NCBI RefSeq assembly: GCF_036014215.1 | Contig: NZ_CP107921.1 | Location: forward strand, 7,375,501 to 7,439,500 | DNA: 64,000 nt | Source: Streptomyces sp. NBC_00440 | GTDB taxonomy: Bacteria; Actinomycetota; Actinomycetes; Streptomycetales; Streptomycetaceae | Direction: 5' to 3' | In this document: in pieces, positions 51,005 to 59,705 of the stretch | Numbering within the stretch: the stretch's first letter is position 1 | Layout: every line of letters begins with the position of its first letter | The notes under the pieces: generated by a model | Told to the model about the DNA's origin: nothing | The model's input: only the letters and a program-made list of their open reading frames with translations | The model's database searches: none | Position numbers and translations under genes: made by a program

Positions 51005-53392
51005 GTGCTCGGCATGTCGGGACCTTCGCATCATCAGCCGCTCGGGAGCGAATTCATCGATCCGGCACTTCTCGGAATGCCGGTGCCTCCGCACGCCGTG
51101 CTGCCTCCGGACGCCGACGAGGAGGCCGTGTGCGCTGCTGTCGCGGCGCTCGACCCCGGCCGCAGGTTCGGTGCGGCGGTGGATCCGATCCTCCTCGCCA
51201 CGCATCCGCTGGACCGGCCCGAGGAGCGCCTGTTCCACATCGGACTGACGGAGGCGAACGCGCCCTGGCTCGTGGCCTGTTCCGGGCAACGGTCCGTCCG
51301 CGCATGGCGTGCGGAACTGCGCACCCGGCTGGCGGGGGAGCAGCCGGAAACGGCGATCGGCCAGACCGTGGCGGCGGTCCGTGCGCAGGCCGGACCCCGG
51401 CGGCGCGAACCGGTCGTGCCCGTCGTGCTCACCGTCATGCCTCAGGGCTCCGGCCCCCGCAGCGGCACCGGCCTGGCGTACTCACGGGACCCGGAGACCG
51501 GCGAACCGGGGGTCAGCGGCAGCTACCGGCCGGGAGGGACCGGGCGGCAACTCCTGACGCGCGGCGGCGAGAGCCTCGCCTCCCTGGTCACGCGGGAACC
51601 GTGGGGCGCGGAACTCGCCGCAGTGGTGGGCGTCGCCGAGGAACGCGTCGGCTGTCCGGTCCGGGTGGAGTTCGTCGTGGACCACGGCCACCCGTACGTC
51701 CTGGCCGTACGCCCCGCACGGCTCACCGGCGCGGCCCTGCTGCGTTCCGTCGCCGACGCGGGCCGCGCCGGCCGGCTCAGCGGCCCGGAGGCGCTGGCCC
51801 GGGTGGACACAACGACGCTCTCGGACGCCCTGTCGCCTGCCGTCCGGCTCGCCGGGAGCCCGCCCGCGGTCACCGGAATCGGCGTCTCACCCGGCGTGGC
51901 CGCCGGAGTGGCCGTGTTCTCCGCAGCCGATGCGGTGGCCCTGCGGGAGAAGGGGCAGGACCCCGTCCTCGTGCTGCGTGAATCACGGCCGGAGGATCTG
52001 CCGGGGCTCCTCGCGGCCTCGGCCGTCGTGACCGAACGCGGCGGCCGGACCTCCCACGCCGCGGTGGTCGCACGGGGGCTCGGCCGCCCCTGTGTCACGG
52101 CGCTCGCGCACTCCGCCGTGGACGCCGGCCGGCGCACCCTGCGCGCCGGCGACGGCCCGGTCATCGCCGACGGCGACCCGGTCACCGTGGACGGCGGCGC
52201 CGGCGCCGTCCACCGGGGCCTGCGCACCCCGGCCTCCGGCACCCGGTCCGATCCGGAGGTCACGGACGCCGCCGCATGGCTGCTGACGCAGGCCGACGCC
52301 GTGGCCGGACCCGGTCTGCGGGCCAACGCCGACAACGCCGCCGACGCCAGGCGCGGCCGGGAGGCCGGAGCGGCCGGGATCGGTCTGTGCCGTATCGAGC
52401 ACATGTTTCTCGGCGACCGCCAGCCCCTGCTGGAGCGGGTGCTGCTCGCTGCGCCGGGGCCCGAGTCCAAGGAGGCGCTGCACGCCCTCGGGAGCTGGCT
52501 GCGCGAGGAGTTCACCCGGATCCTCGCCGCCATGGACGGGCTGCCCGTCACCGTCCGCCTGCTGGACCCGCCCCGCCATGAATTCCTGCCGGATCTGGCC
52601 GAGCTGACCGCGCAGGAGGCCGTCGCCCGAGCCCTTGGCCGGCCGGGCCCCGACCCCGAACGGCTCGCCGTGACACGGGAACTGGGGGAGCGGAACCCGA
52701 TGCTCGGAGTACGGGGTGTACGTCTGGGACTGCTGATGCCCGACCTCACCGCGACGCAGCTGCGCTCGCTCGTCGCAGCCACCGACGGCCTGCGCCGGGA
52801 CGGCGCCGACCCCCGGCCCGAGGTTCTGGTGCCGATGGTCAGCACACCCGCTGAGGCCGACGCGGTCCGGCGGATCCTGGACGGAGTACTCGCGGCGGCG
52901 GGGCACGCCCCCGACCGCCCCCGGATCCCGCTGGGCGTGATGATCGAGACACCGCGGTCCGCGCTGCTCGCGGGCGAGCTGGCGGCCCGCGCCGACTTCC
53001 TCTCTCTCGGCACCAACGATCTGACGTCCCTGGTGTGGGGTCTCTCGCGGGACGATGCCGACCGTGAACTGCTTCCCCGCTACATCGAGTTGGGTATCGT
53101 GGACGACTCACCGCTGGAACGCTGGGACGCGAGTGGGGTGGGCGGACTGATCAGCAGTGCGATCACCGCCGCGCGAGCCGTCAAGCCGGAGCTTTCGATC
53201 GGTGTCTGCGGCGAGCACGCGAGCGACCCGGCCGCGGTCCGCTTCCTGACCGCGGCAGGCATCGACTATCTGTCCTGCGTTCCGCCGCAGCTGCCGCAGG
53301 CCCGCCTCGCGCGTGTCCGCGCGGGGCTCCGGGTCCCGGGCGCACCCGTCCCGGCCGGACCGGACGCACACGACGGAAGGGACGAAGGATGA
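51005..53392 (+). CDS. PPDK-like PEP-utilising enzyme with eroded ATP-grasp half
   Basis: This 795-residue protein resembles pyruvate phosphate dikinase. The swivelling domain carries the phospho-His in [18 protein letters not shown] near residue 348. The PEP/pyruvate barrel is well kept: [71 protein letters not shown], and the Cys of [11 protein letters not shown] near the end. The N-terminal ATP-grasp part is short and poorly conserved, although [24 protein letters not shown] and [13 protein letters not shown] remain. Normal PPDK is about 880 residues. GTG at 51005 has GGAGG 7 bases before it. It overlaps the exporter ATPase by 4 bases. It may phosphorylate the peptide or another substrate, as rifampin phosphotransferase does its drug; this is inference. 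Confidence 0.8.
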   Translation: MLGMSGPSHHQPLGSEFIDPALLGMPVPPHAVLPPDADEEAVCAAVAALDPGRRFGAAVDPILLATHPLDRPEERLFHIGLTEANAPWLVACSGQRSVRAWRAELRTRLAGEQPETAIGQTVAAVRAQAGPRRREPVVPVVLTVMPQGSGPRSGTGLAYSRDPETGEPGVSGSYRPGGTGRQLLTRGGESLASLVTREPWGAELAAVVGVAEERVGCPVRVEFVVDHGHPYVLAVRPARLTGAALLRSVADAGRAGRLSGPEALARVDTTTLSDALSPAVRLAGSPPAVTGIGVSPGVAAGVAVFSAADAVALREKGQDPVLVLRESRPEDLPGLLAASAVVTERGGRTSHAAVVARGLGRPCVTALAHSAVDAGRRTLRAGDGPVIADGDPVTVDGGAGAVHRGLRTPASGTRSDPEVTDAAAWLLTQADAVAGPGLRANADNAADARRGREAGAAGIGLCRIEHMFLGDRQPLLERVLLAAPGPESKEALHALGSWLREEFTRILAAMDGLPVTVRLLDPPRHEFLPDLAELTAQEAVARALGRPGPDPERLAVTRELGERNPMLGVRGVRLGLLMPDLTATQLRSLVAATDGLRRDGADPRPEVLVPMVSTPAEADAVRRILDGVLAAAGHAPDRPRIPLGVMIETPRSALLAGELAARADFLSLGTNDLTSLVWGLSRDDADRELLPRYIELGIVDDSPLERWDASGVGGLISSAITAARAVKPELSIGVCGEHASDPAAVRFLTAAGIDYLSCVPPQLPQARLARVRAGLRVPGAPVPAGPDAHDGRDEG

Positions 53393-54381
53393 CCGGCTTC
53401 GCTGTCGAGGTGGACCGGCTCTCGCGGAGCTTCCGGGCCAAGGACGAGGAGATCCTCGCCTTACGGGACGTCAGCTTCCGTATCGAGCAGGGCCAGATCG
53501 TCGGTCTGCTGGGCAGCAACGGCGCGGGCAAGACCACACTCACCAAGATCCTCTCCACGCTTCTGCTGCCCACGTCCGGAACGGCGAAGGTCTTCGGCCT
53601 CGACGTCACCACCCACGTGAAAGAGGTGCGCCGCTCCCTGGGGGTGGTGTTCGGCGGGGACCGCGGCCTGTACGGCAAGCTGACCGGCCGGGACAATGTG
53701 CGGTTCTTCGCGATGCTGGCCGGGGTCGGACGACGGGGGATGCGCCTGCGGGTCGATGCCGCGCTCCGCGAGGTCGGCCTCGGCGACGCCGCGGACCGGG
53801 CCGTCAACACGTACTCGAAAGGCATGCGCCAGCGCCTGCACATCGCCATCGGGATGATCGCCGAACCACGTCTCCTGCTGCTGGACGAGCCCACCGTGGG
53901 GCTGGACCCGGTCGAGGCGGAACGGCTCCGGGGCTCCGTCGCCGCCCTGCGGGACACCGGTGTCTCGGTCCTCCTGACCAGCCATTACCTGCTGGACATC
54001 GAGCGGCTCGCGGACCGGGTCCTGGTGCTCGCCGACGGCTCTGTCGCGGCTGACCTGCCGACCGCGGAGTTCGCCCGGCTCGCCGACTTCACCGCTACCG
54101 TCACGGTGCGCGGCCGCGGCCCCGCTCCCGGCGCCGGGCAGTTCTCGGGCGACACCATCGAGGTCGCGTCCGTGACACACGACGGCGCCATCTGGACGGC
54201 CCGGCTGCGGGTGCGGGACTGGGGCCACTCGTCGTTCGGTCAGCTGGGGCAGGCCATGCTGGGCGCGGAGATCCTCGATGTCGACGTCGCGCCGGTCCGG
54301 CTGGAGGACGTGTACACGCAGGTCTCGGAGCGGCTCAGGACCGGGGCCGCGCTCAAGGCCGAGGCGGCCGCCGGTGAGTGA
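53389..54381 (+). CDS. ABC-2 exporter ATPase
   Basis: This 330-residue ATPase of the drug/bacteriocin exporter type has Walker [13 protein letters not shown] near residue 45, signature [16 protein letters not shown] near 143, Walker [15 protein letters not shown], and the H-loop LLTSHYL. The ATG overlaps the PPDK-like stop. It is followed by two ABC-2 permeases, so the three form one exporter, likely for the mature peptide or for self-protection. Confidence 0.9.
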   Translation: MTGFAVEVDRLSRSFRAKDEEILALRDVSFRIEQGQIVGLLGSNGAGKTTLTKILSTLLLPTSGTAKVFGLDVTTHVKEVRRSLGVVFGGDRGLYGKLTGRDNVRFFAMLAGVGRRGMRLRVDAALREVGLGDAADRAVNTYSKGMRQRLHIAIGMIAEPRLLLLDEPTVGLDPVEAERLRGSVAALRDTGVSVLLTSHYLLDIERLADRVLVLADGSVAADLPTAEFARLADFTATVTVRGRGPAPGAGQFSGDTIEVASVTHDGAIWTARLRVRDWGHSSFGQLGQAMLGAEILDVDVAPVRLEDVYTQVSERLRTGAALKAEAAAGE

Positions 54382-55150
54382 CATGGGGGCGGCGCCCTGG
54401 GCGGTATGGACAGCGCTGCGCACGGAACAGCGTGCGATGCGCGGCAGTCCGCTGGTCATCATCGGGTCGGCCGTCCAGCCCGCCGTCTTCCTCGTGGTCA
54501 CCATGGGGACCCGGTCCCCGGCGGCCGGCCGCGCCACCTGGCTCGTCTCGGCCGTCATGCTCACCGCCATGTGGAGCTCCACGGTCTGGATGGCGGGAGG
54601 TGTGCTGCGCCGCGAACGCACGTACGGGACACTGGCCCGCTGTGTCTCCGGTGTTCACGGGCCCCAACTCGTCCTTCTCGGGAAGAGTTTCGGAGCCACC
54701 CTCTACAGCACGGCCGTCATCCTGGTCAGCACGGCCGTCACCGTCGCCGTACTCGGGATACCCGTGCGCGTCGAGCATCCGGTCTGGGTCCTGGTGGCCC
54801 TTCTCACCGCCATCGCGTCCGGCACCGCGCTCGGCATGCTCGTGTCCTGTCTGTTCCTCCTCACCGAACACGGGCTCGCCTGGTCCAGTGCCCTGATGTA
54901 CCCGGTGTTCATCGTGGGCGGCCTGCTGATCCCGCACGACACGCTGCCGGTCTGGCTCCAGTGGGTGTCGGCGGGCGTCAGTCTGCGCTGGATCCACGAG
55001 TTCCTGTCCGGCGCGGCGTCCGGCACGGTCGACCTGTGGCCCCTGGCCGCCGCGATCGGGCTGACCGTGGTGTACTCCGCCGTCGCGTCCTGGTCGCTCG
55101 GCCGGTCCGTGGACCAGGCACGCCGGAAGGGGACCCTTGACCTCGTCTGA
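54374..55150 (+). CDS. ABC-2 type permease 1
   Basis: This 258-residue permease has six helices and ABC-2 features: [34 protein letters not shown] at the N-terminus and FVGGLLIP-like [34 protein letters not shown] near residue 180. GTG at 54374 overlaps the ATPase gene by 8 bases; ATG at 54383 is also possible. It pairs with the next permease. Confidence 0.85.
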   Translation: MSDMGAAPWAVWTALRTEQRAMRGSPLVIIGSAVQPAVFLVVTMGTRSPAAGRATWLVSAVMLTAMWSSTVWMAGGVLRRERTYGTLARCVSGVHGPQLVLLGKSFGATLYSTAVILVSTAVTVAVLGIPVRVEHPVWVLVALLTAIASGTALGMLVSCLFLLTEHGLAWSSALMYPVFIVGGLLIPHDTLPVWLQWVSAGVSLRWIHEFLSGAASGTVDLWPLAAAIGLTVVYSAVASWSLGRSVDQARRKGTLDLV

Positions 55151-55970
55151 GGAACTCGCCCACCGCGCCGCGGAGGGCGCCCCGTCGCCCGCGCCGGCCT
55201 GGCTGTGGGCCATGGCGGAGACGGCGCGGCTCGGCTGGAACGAGTACCGGGCCGTCAACCCGCCGGTCATCCTGGTGAGCGCGACGGTGCCCCGGGTGGT
55301 TCTGCAGACGATCTTCTTCACCCTCCTCGGCGGTGTGGTGGCGGGCCCGGACCACCGGCGGTACGCGTTCGTCGGCGCGCTCGCCCTCGGCATGGCCACG
55401 ATGAATGTCGTCGGCGTCGCGAACGTGCCGGTGACGGACAAACAGTCCGCGACGTTCTGGCGCATCCGGACCGGCAGGCTGCATCCCGCGGCCGTCTTCC
55501 TGGCGCGCTCGGCGCCGTATCCCGTCGCAGGGCTCGCCGTCCTGGTCGTCAATCTGGCGCTGGTGGCCCCGATCGCGGGCCTGACAAGCCTCGGCCTCGA
55601 TCTCCTTCCGCTCCTCGGGCTGTACGCGCTGATGTCCTGCACGCTGACCGCCTGTGGTCTGGTGGCGGGCAGCCTCGCCATCGGCAGACGGGCGGAAGTC
55701 CTCTCCAACAACCTCCTCGCCTACCTGATCATCCTGTGCAGCGGAGCCTTCCTGCCGAACGGGCGGCTGCCGTGGATCGACGCGGTCGGCAGCGTACTGC
55801 CGTTGCACCACGGCCTCATCGCGCTGCGTGCGGCCCTGGACGGCGCCCCCTGGGAGGGACAGGCCCTCATGGAGGCCGCGGTGGGCGCGGCCTGGGCCGT
55901 CGCCGCGGCAGTGGTGACCACGGTCCAGATCCGCCGGGCGCACCGGCAGGGGCACGACGACTTCGAATAG
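55137..55970 (+). CDS. ABC-2 type permease 2
   Basis: This 277-residue six-helix permease resembles its neighbour at low level. It has ILCSGAFLPNGRLPWIDAVGSVLPLHHGLIALRAALDG near residue 205, the ABC-2 'LP...P' turn. TTG at 55137 follows GGAAGGGG at good spacing and overlaps the previous gene by 14 bases; ATG at 55212 is an alternative. It is the last gene of the plus-strand operon, convergent with the cyclophilin-fusion gene. Confidence 0.83.
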   Translation: MTSSEELAHRAAEGAPSPAPAWLWAMAETARLGWNEYRAVNPPVILVSATVPRVVLQTIFFTLLGGVVAGPDHRRYAFVGALALGMATMNVVGVANVPVTDKQSATFWRIRTGRLHPAAVFLARSAPYPVAGLAVLVVNLALVAPIAGLTSLGLDLLPLLGLYALMSCTLTACGLVAGSLAIGRRAEVLSNNLLAYLIILCSGAFLPNGRLPWIDAVGSVLPLHHGLIALRAALDGAPWEGQALMEAAVGAAWAVAAAVVTTVQIRRAHRQGHDDFE

Positions 55971-55990
55971 GCGTGGCCCGGCGATGCCCG

Positions 55991-56025
55991 GTGCCCTATG
56001 CCCTGTGCCCTGTGCCCTGTGCCCT
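55991..56025. repeat. Five 7-bp tandem repeats between convergent genes
   Basis: GTGCCCT is repeated five times (the second unit reads ATGCCCT), filling most of the 82-bp gap between the exporter operon and the cyclophilin-fusion gene. No normal terminator hairpin is seen there. Confidence 0.85.
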
Positions 56026-56052
56026 GTGCTCGGTCAGGAAGTGGGTTCCGGA

Positions 56053-58503
56053 TCAGGAAGCGACGATATCCACGGTGTGCAGCCGGACCGGTGCGGTGGA
56101 CCCGGCCACCGCGGCGGCGACGTGGCGCGAGGCGGGATCGCGGACCTCGCCGAACTGTGTGTACAGACCGTTGAGATGGGGAGCGGCGGCCAGCGTGATG
56201 AAGAACTGTGAACCCGTGCTGTCCTTGCCCGAGTTGGCCATGGCGAGCAGGAACGGCCGGTCGAAGACGGCGGTTTCCCACACCTCTTCCGGGACCCGGT
56301 AGCCGGGGCCGCCCTGTCCCGTACCGCTGCGGTCACCTCCCTGGACAAGGAATCCGGGGAGCCGGCGGTGGAAGTCCGTACCGTCGTAGAAGCCACCGGC
56401 GCCCCGCTCCCCGGACAGCGGGTCGGTCCAGTCGCGGGTGCCCCGCGCGAGCCCCACGAAGTTGTCGACCGTGTACGGGGCGAGCCGCGGCCACAACCGC
56501 ACTTCGATGTCCCCCAGCCCGGTACGGAGCGAAGCCCGCGCCTCCTGGTAGCGGTGGAGAGTGAGGGGGAAGGGGCGCCGGAACACCGGGCGCCGGGTGT
56601 GCACCGGCTCCCGCGGGCCGGGTGCCCGGTCGGGCGCCGTCGCACTGATCTCCAGAGAGCTTCCGCTGCCGATGGCTCCGGGCTCGCCGTCGCGGACGGT
56701 CAGCGCCGTGTACGAGGCCGGTGGGGTGCGGTCCGCGGGGCCGTCGGCGTGAGCGCCGCCGGTCGGGGTGGAGCCGTCGGCCGGAACGCTGCCGGTCCGG
56801 GGGATGCCGTCGGCCGGGGTGGTGCCGTCGCTCCGGGTGCCGTCCGCGGGCCGGCCTTCGGGCCCGCCGAGCCACGTCGTGTCGTACCCCTGCGCGGCCT
56901 GCCTCCGGTACCGGTCCCAGCGCCCCCGTACCTCCGGCGACGCGTGCTCGGCCAGTGTGTCCACGTCACCGGCCGCCTGTGCGTCGAGCACGGTGAGGAC
57001 GTGGTCGGTGTCGCAGTACTTGTCGAAGAGGGAGCCGTTGTTGTGCTCCAGCGTGAAGCACTGATCGACGAAGACGGAGAGCGGCAGTTCACGGCGGGTG
57101 TAGCGGCGCAGCATCCCGGCGACCGGCGCCCAGGCCTCACCGCCGTACTCAGCGCCCGGTCCTGCGAACGCCCGGCAGGCGAGATCCAGGGCGCGCGCCT
57201 GACCCAGTGCGCTGCGGGTCCGGGGCCAGGCGACCCGGCTGTCGCCGGTTGTCACATCCCGCAGGAAGGCGGCGAGGGGAGCGGGTACGGTGCCGGGCCG
57301 TACCCGTTCGTAGTGGCCGAGTTCGGCCCCGATGATGAGATCGAGCTGACCTGCGAACTCCTGGCCGAGCTGCGGCAGCCACTCGGCCAGCCGCCGTGCC
57401 GCGGACCGGTCGCCCGCCGCGGACAGCCACTCCATCAGATAGAAGTCGGCGGCCAGCGCCGACGCGTCCACATGGTCGATGTACCAGCGTGGACTGTGCC
57501 GGGAGATCTCGCCGGCCATGGCCGACAGGGCGTCCGAGCGGTCGGCGAGCCCGGTCAGGAAGCGGGTCCAGTGCCGCTCGGCCACGGCGTGCAGCCGGGG
57601 GTAGCGCCAGGCCGTGCCGAGTACGTCGACACAGTCCCGGTGCCGCGGGTCCCCGGCCCGGATGAGATGGCCGGCGGTCATCTCGACGAGGATCTTCGTC
57701 AGAACAGCCCGCAGCCTGCGCTTGTACGGTGTGGCCCCGGGAAGCCGGGCGGCGACCTCCCTGGAGAGGTGCCGGGGGCCGGAGGGGAAGGATTTGAGGA
57801 GCGCCCAGCCGAGCAGGGTCAGTACCCCGTCGGCGAGGGTGGTCCCGGTGAAGCGGCGGCAGTCGATGTAGGCAGCGGCGAGGTCGCCCCCTTCCGTGAG
57901 GAAACCCGACGCGGGGGGATGGGGGGCGAGCGGGACCAGATACAGCGGCAGGGTGAACGGCGCCTCGTCCGGCGCCGGTACGCCGAGCGCCTCCCGCAGC
58001 AGGCCGTCCGTCCGGGGAAGGTCCAGCAGCCGGTCCAGGCCCTCCACGGCCCGGTTGCGTCCCGGGGCCAGGGCCGCCAGCGCCTCCCGCAGCACGGGCT
58101 CTGCCCCGGTGAGGGCGTCCGCGATCTTCCGTGTGCCGTCGCGGAGTCCGGCGCCCTCCACGTGATCGGTCAGCTCCTGGGCGCCGCCGGCGGTGGCGAT
58201 CCACCGGGGCAGGGTCTCCAGGCCCTCCCGGCGCCAGGCCCGGATGCCGTCCCGGAACTGTACGATCCCGGGCTCCACCGGCCGCGGCAGAATGCTGTAC
58301 TCCCAGGCGAAGCGCCCCATCAACTCCCGCTGGAGCGCCAGAAACGCGTCGAGCCCGGCGCTGTGTTCGTGGACGACCGTGGTGCCCGCCGCGGCGCCGC
58401 GCGCTGCCCCCCGAGGCGGCCGGCCCGCTGCCCCGTCTGCTGCGCCGTCCCCTGCGCCGTCGACTGCTCCGTCCCCTGCGCGTACAAGTCCGCTGCTGGT
58501 CAA
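56053..58503 (-). CDS. Large unrecognised protein fused to a C-terminal cyclophilin (peptidyl-prolyl isomerase) domain
   Basis: This 816-residue cytoplasmic protein has two parts. Residues 1-590 match no family I know; they are helix-rich and include YIDCRRFTGTTLADGVLTLLGW, SPRWYIDHVDASALAADFYLMEWLSAAGD and FTLEHNNGSLFDKYCDTDHV. A Gly/Asp/Ala-rich stretch lies at the N-terminus, and a disordered PADG/TPTGG linker precedes the cyclophilin part (about 655-816). Active-site residues are present: Arg, Phe and Gln in FHRRLPGFLVQGGD, AMANSG, and GSQFFITLAAAPHLNGLYTQFGEV with Tyr in place of the usual His. TTG at 58503 is used; it overlaps the nucleotidyltransferase stop (TTGA) and has GGAGG just before it. 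It probably acts on the cluster's peptide. Confidence 0.8.
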   Translation of the reverse strand: MTSSGLVRAGDGAVDGAGDGAADGAAGRPPRGAARGAAAGTTVVHEHSAGLDAFLALQRELMGRFAWEYSILPRPVEPGIVQFRDGIRAWRREGLETLPRWIATAGGAQELTDHVEGAGLRDGTRKIADALTGAEPVLREALAALAPGRNRAVEGLDRLLDLPRTDGLLREALGVPAPDEAPFTLPLYLVPLAPHPPASGFLTEGGDLAAAYIDCRRFTGTTLADGVLTLLGWALLKSFPSGPRHLSREVAARLPGATPYKRRLRAVLTKILVEMTAGHLIRAGDPRHRDCVDVLGTAWRYPRLHAVAERHWTRFLTGLADRSDALSAMAGEISRHSPRWYIDHVDASALAADFYLMEWLSAAGDRSAARRLAEWLPQLGQEFAGQLDLIIGAELGHYERVRPGTVPAPLAAFLRDVTTGDSRVAWPRTRSALGQARALDLACRAFAGPGAEYGGEAWAPVAGMLRRYTRRELPLSVFVDQCFTLEHNNGSLFDKYCDTDHVLTVLDAQAAGDVDTLAEHASPEVRGRWDRYRRQAAQGYDTTWLGGPEGRPADGTRSDGTTPADGIPRTGSVPADGSTPTGGAHADGPADRTPPASYTALTVRDGEPGAIGSGSSLEISATAPDRAPGPREPVHTRRPVFRRPFPLTLHRYQEARASLRTGLGDIEVRLWPRLAPYTVDNFVGLARGTRDWTDPLSGERGAGGFYDGTDFHRRLPGFLVQGGDRSGTGQGGPGYRVPEEVWETAVFDRPFLLAMANSGKDSTGSQFFITLAAAPHLNGLYTQFGEVRDPASRHVAAAVAGSTAPVRLHTVDIVAS

Positions 58504-59705
58504 AGCGCCTCCACAAGCCGTGCTGCGACGAGCCGTTCGATGATCACCGCGCACCGGTCCGGTGTGAGTCCGGCGTACGCGGGGTGGGCCTCCCGGAGCT
58601 TCTGCGCCCGGCCGGTCACCGTGCTGGGCGGCGCGCCGTCGCACAGCGCCCAGACCAGCGCCACATCGGGGTTGAGCCGGACCCGGCGCAGCGCGGGCAG
58701 GGCGAGGACGACACCGCCGCTGTGGGCGCGGGGACTGAATCCCGGGGCGCGGCGCAGCAGGCCCGGCACTTGCTGGGAGCCGACCGGGGCCGTAGAACCC
58801 GGCTCGGACCGGTCGGACTCGCCAGGCCGGTCGGACGCGCCGGGCCAGCAGGGCCAGTGCTCCAGCGGTATCCCGTGCCAGCCCAGCGTGGCCACCGCGC
58901 TCAGACAGCCCTGGGTGAAGCCGGCGAGCGAGGGCAGGCCACCCGCCGGGGTACCGGAACCGCCACCGGCACCGGTGCCGTCCGCGAGCGGGTCGTACCG
59001 CAGCAGATGCCGGAAACCCTCGTACGGGAAACCGCTCGGCGCCGCCCGCCGCAGCTGGTGCCACACCCACTTGCGCCCGGTGTAGAAGTCACCGCACGCG
59101 GCGGCGACGGCCTTCCCGGCGAGCAGCAGCGCGGTACGTGCCGCCATCAGCCCGGCGTCCAGGTCACCGTTGGCCACCAGCCCGGCCACGTCCTCCAGTT
59201 CGTAGTGGACGGCGGTCAGCCAGTGCGTGATCAGCGCACGCCGCAGCGGCAGCGGCGCGGCGCGGAGCCGGTCCCGCAGCGGGGCCAGCGCCCCGTCGTC
59301 GGTGATGACCTCGCCGCTCCACAACCGCACCGCGAGGTCCAGGTCCCGCTGCGCGACCACCGTGCTTCCGTCACCCGGGAAGGCAGCCCCGGCCACCCGC
59401 CCGACCGCCGCGTCGAGGTCGGCGACGGAGAGCTCCTGCACATCGAAACGACTGCGATCCAGCACCAGTTGCCGGCGTGCCGGGGCCAGCCCGGTACCCA
59501 CCAGATACACGTCGATGTCACTGGTGTGGTTGCCCAGACCCGCCGTGACGCTGCCCGCGATGAATGAGGAGCCGACGGTGGCGGGCGCGGCGAGCTGCCG
59601 GGCGACCCGGCGGGCGAGCGGCAGCAGCGGATGCTCGCCCGGGTCCCCGCTCCGTCCGAGCGGTCCGGCCGTGGTGGGCTCGGCGTGCTGCCGGGGTGTC
59701 ACCAT
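58500..59705 (-). CDS. Nucleotidyltransferase-fold protein
   Basis: This 401-residue soluble protein has the minimal nucleotidyltransferase motif GSxxxG...DxD as FIAGSVTAGLGNHTSDIDVYLVG at about residues 50-72, with a third possible carboxylate in RDLDLAVRLW near 120. The middle is helical (LITHWLTAVHYELEDVAGLVANGDLDAGLMAARTALLLAGKAVAAA), like the HEPN-type partners of such enzymes. The end looks like a winged helix (LTPDRCAVIIERLVAARLVEAL). It probably transfers a nucleotide to a small molecule or to the peptide. Start ATG at 59705 overlaps the radical SAM stop by 7 bases; GTG at 59702 gives a 4-base overlap. Confidence 0.75.
   Translation of the reverse strand: MVTPRQHAEPTTAGPLGRSGDPGEHPLLPLARRVARQLAAPATVGSSFIAGSVTAGLGNHTSDIDVYLVGTGLAPARRQLVLDRSRFDVQELSVADLDAAVGRVAGAAFPGDGSTVVAQRDLDLAVRLWSGEVITDDGALAPLRDRLRAAPLPLRRALITHWLTAVHYELEDVAGLVANGDLDAGLMAARTALLLAGKAVAAACGDFYTGRKWVWHQLRRAAPSGFPYEGFRHLLRYDPLADGTGAGGGSGTPAGGLPSLAGFTQGCLSAVATLGWHGIPLEHWPCWPGASDRPGESDRSEPGSTAPVGSQQVPGLLRRAPGFSPRAHSGGVVLALPALRRVRLNPDVALVWALCDGAPPSTVTGRAQKLREAHPAYAGLTPDRCAVIIERLVAARLVEAL

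Noticed and set aside
58504..59070. Extending the cyclophilin fusion to over 1000 residues
   Set aside because: The extra part is read through the nucleotidyltransferase gene in another frame and has a shadow-type composition.
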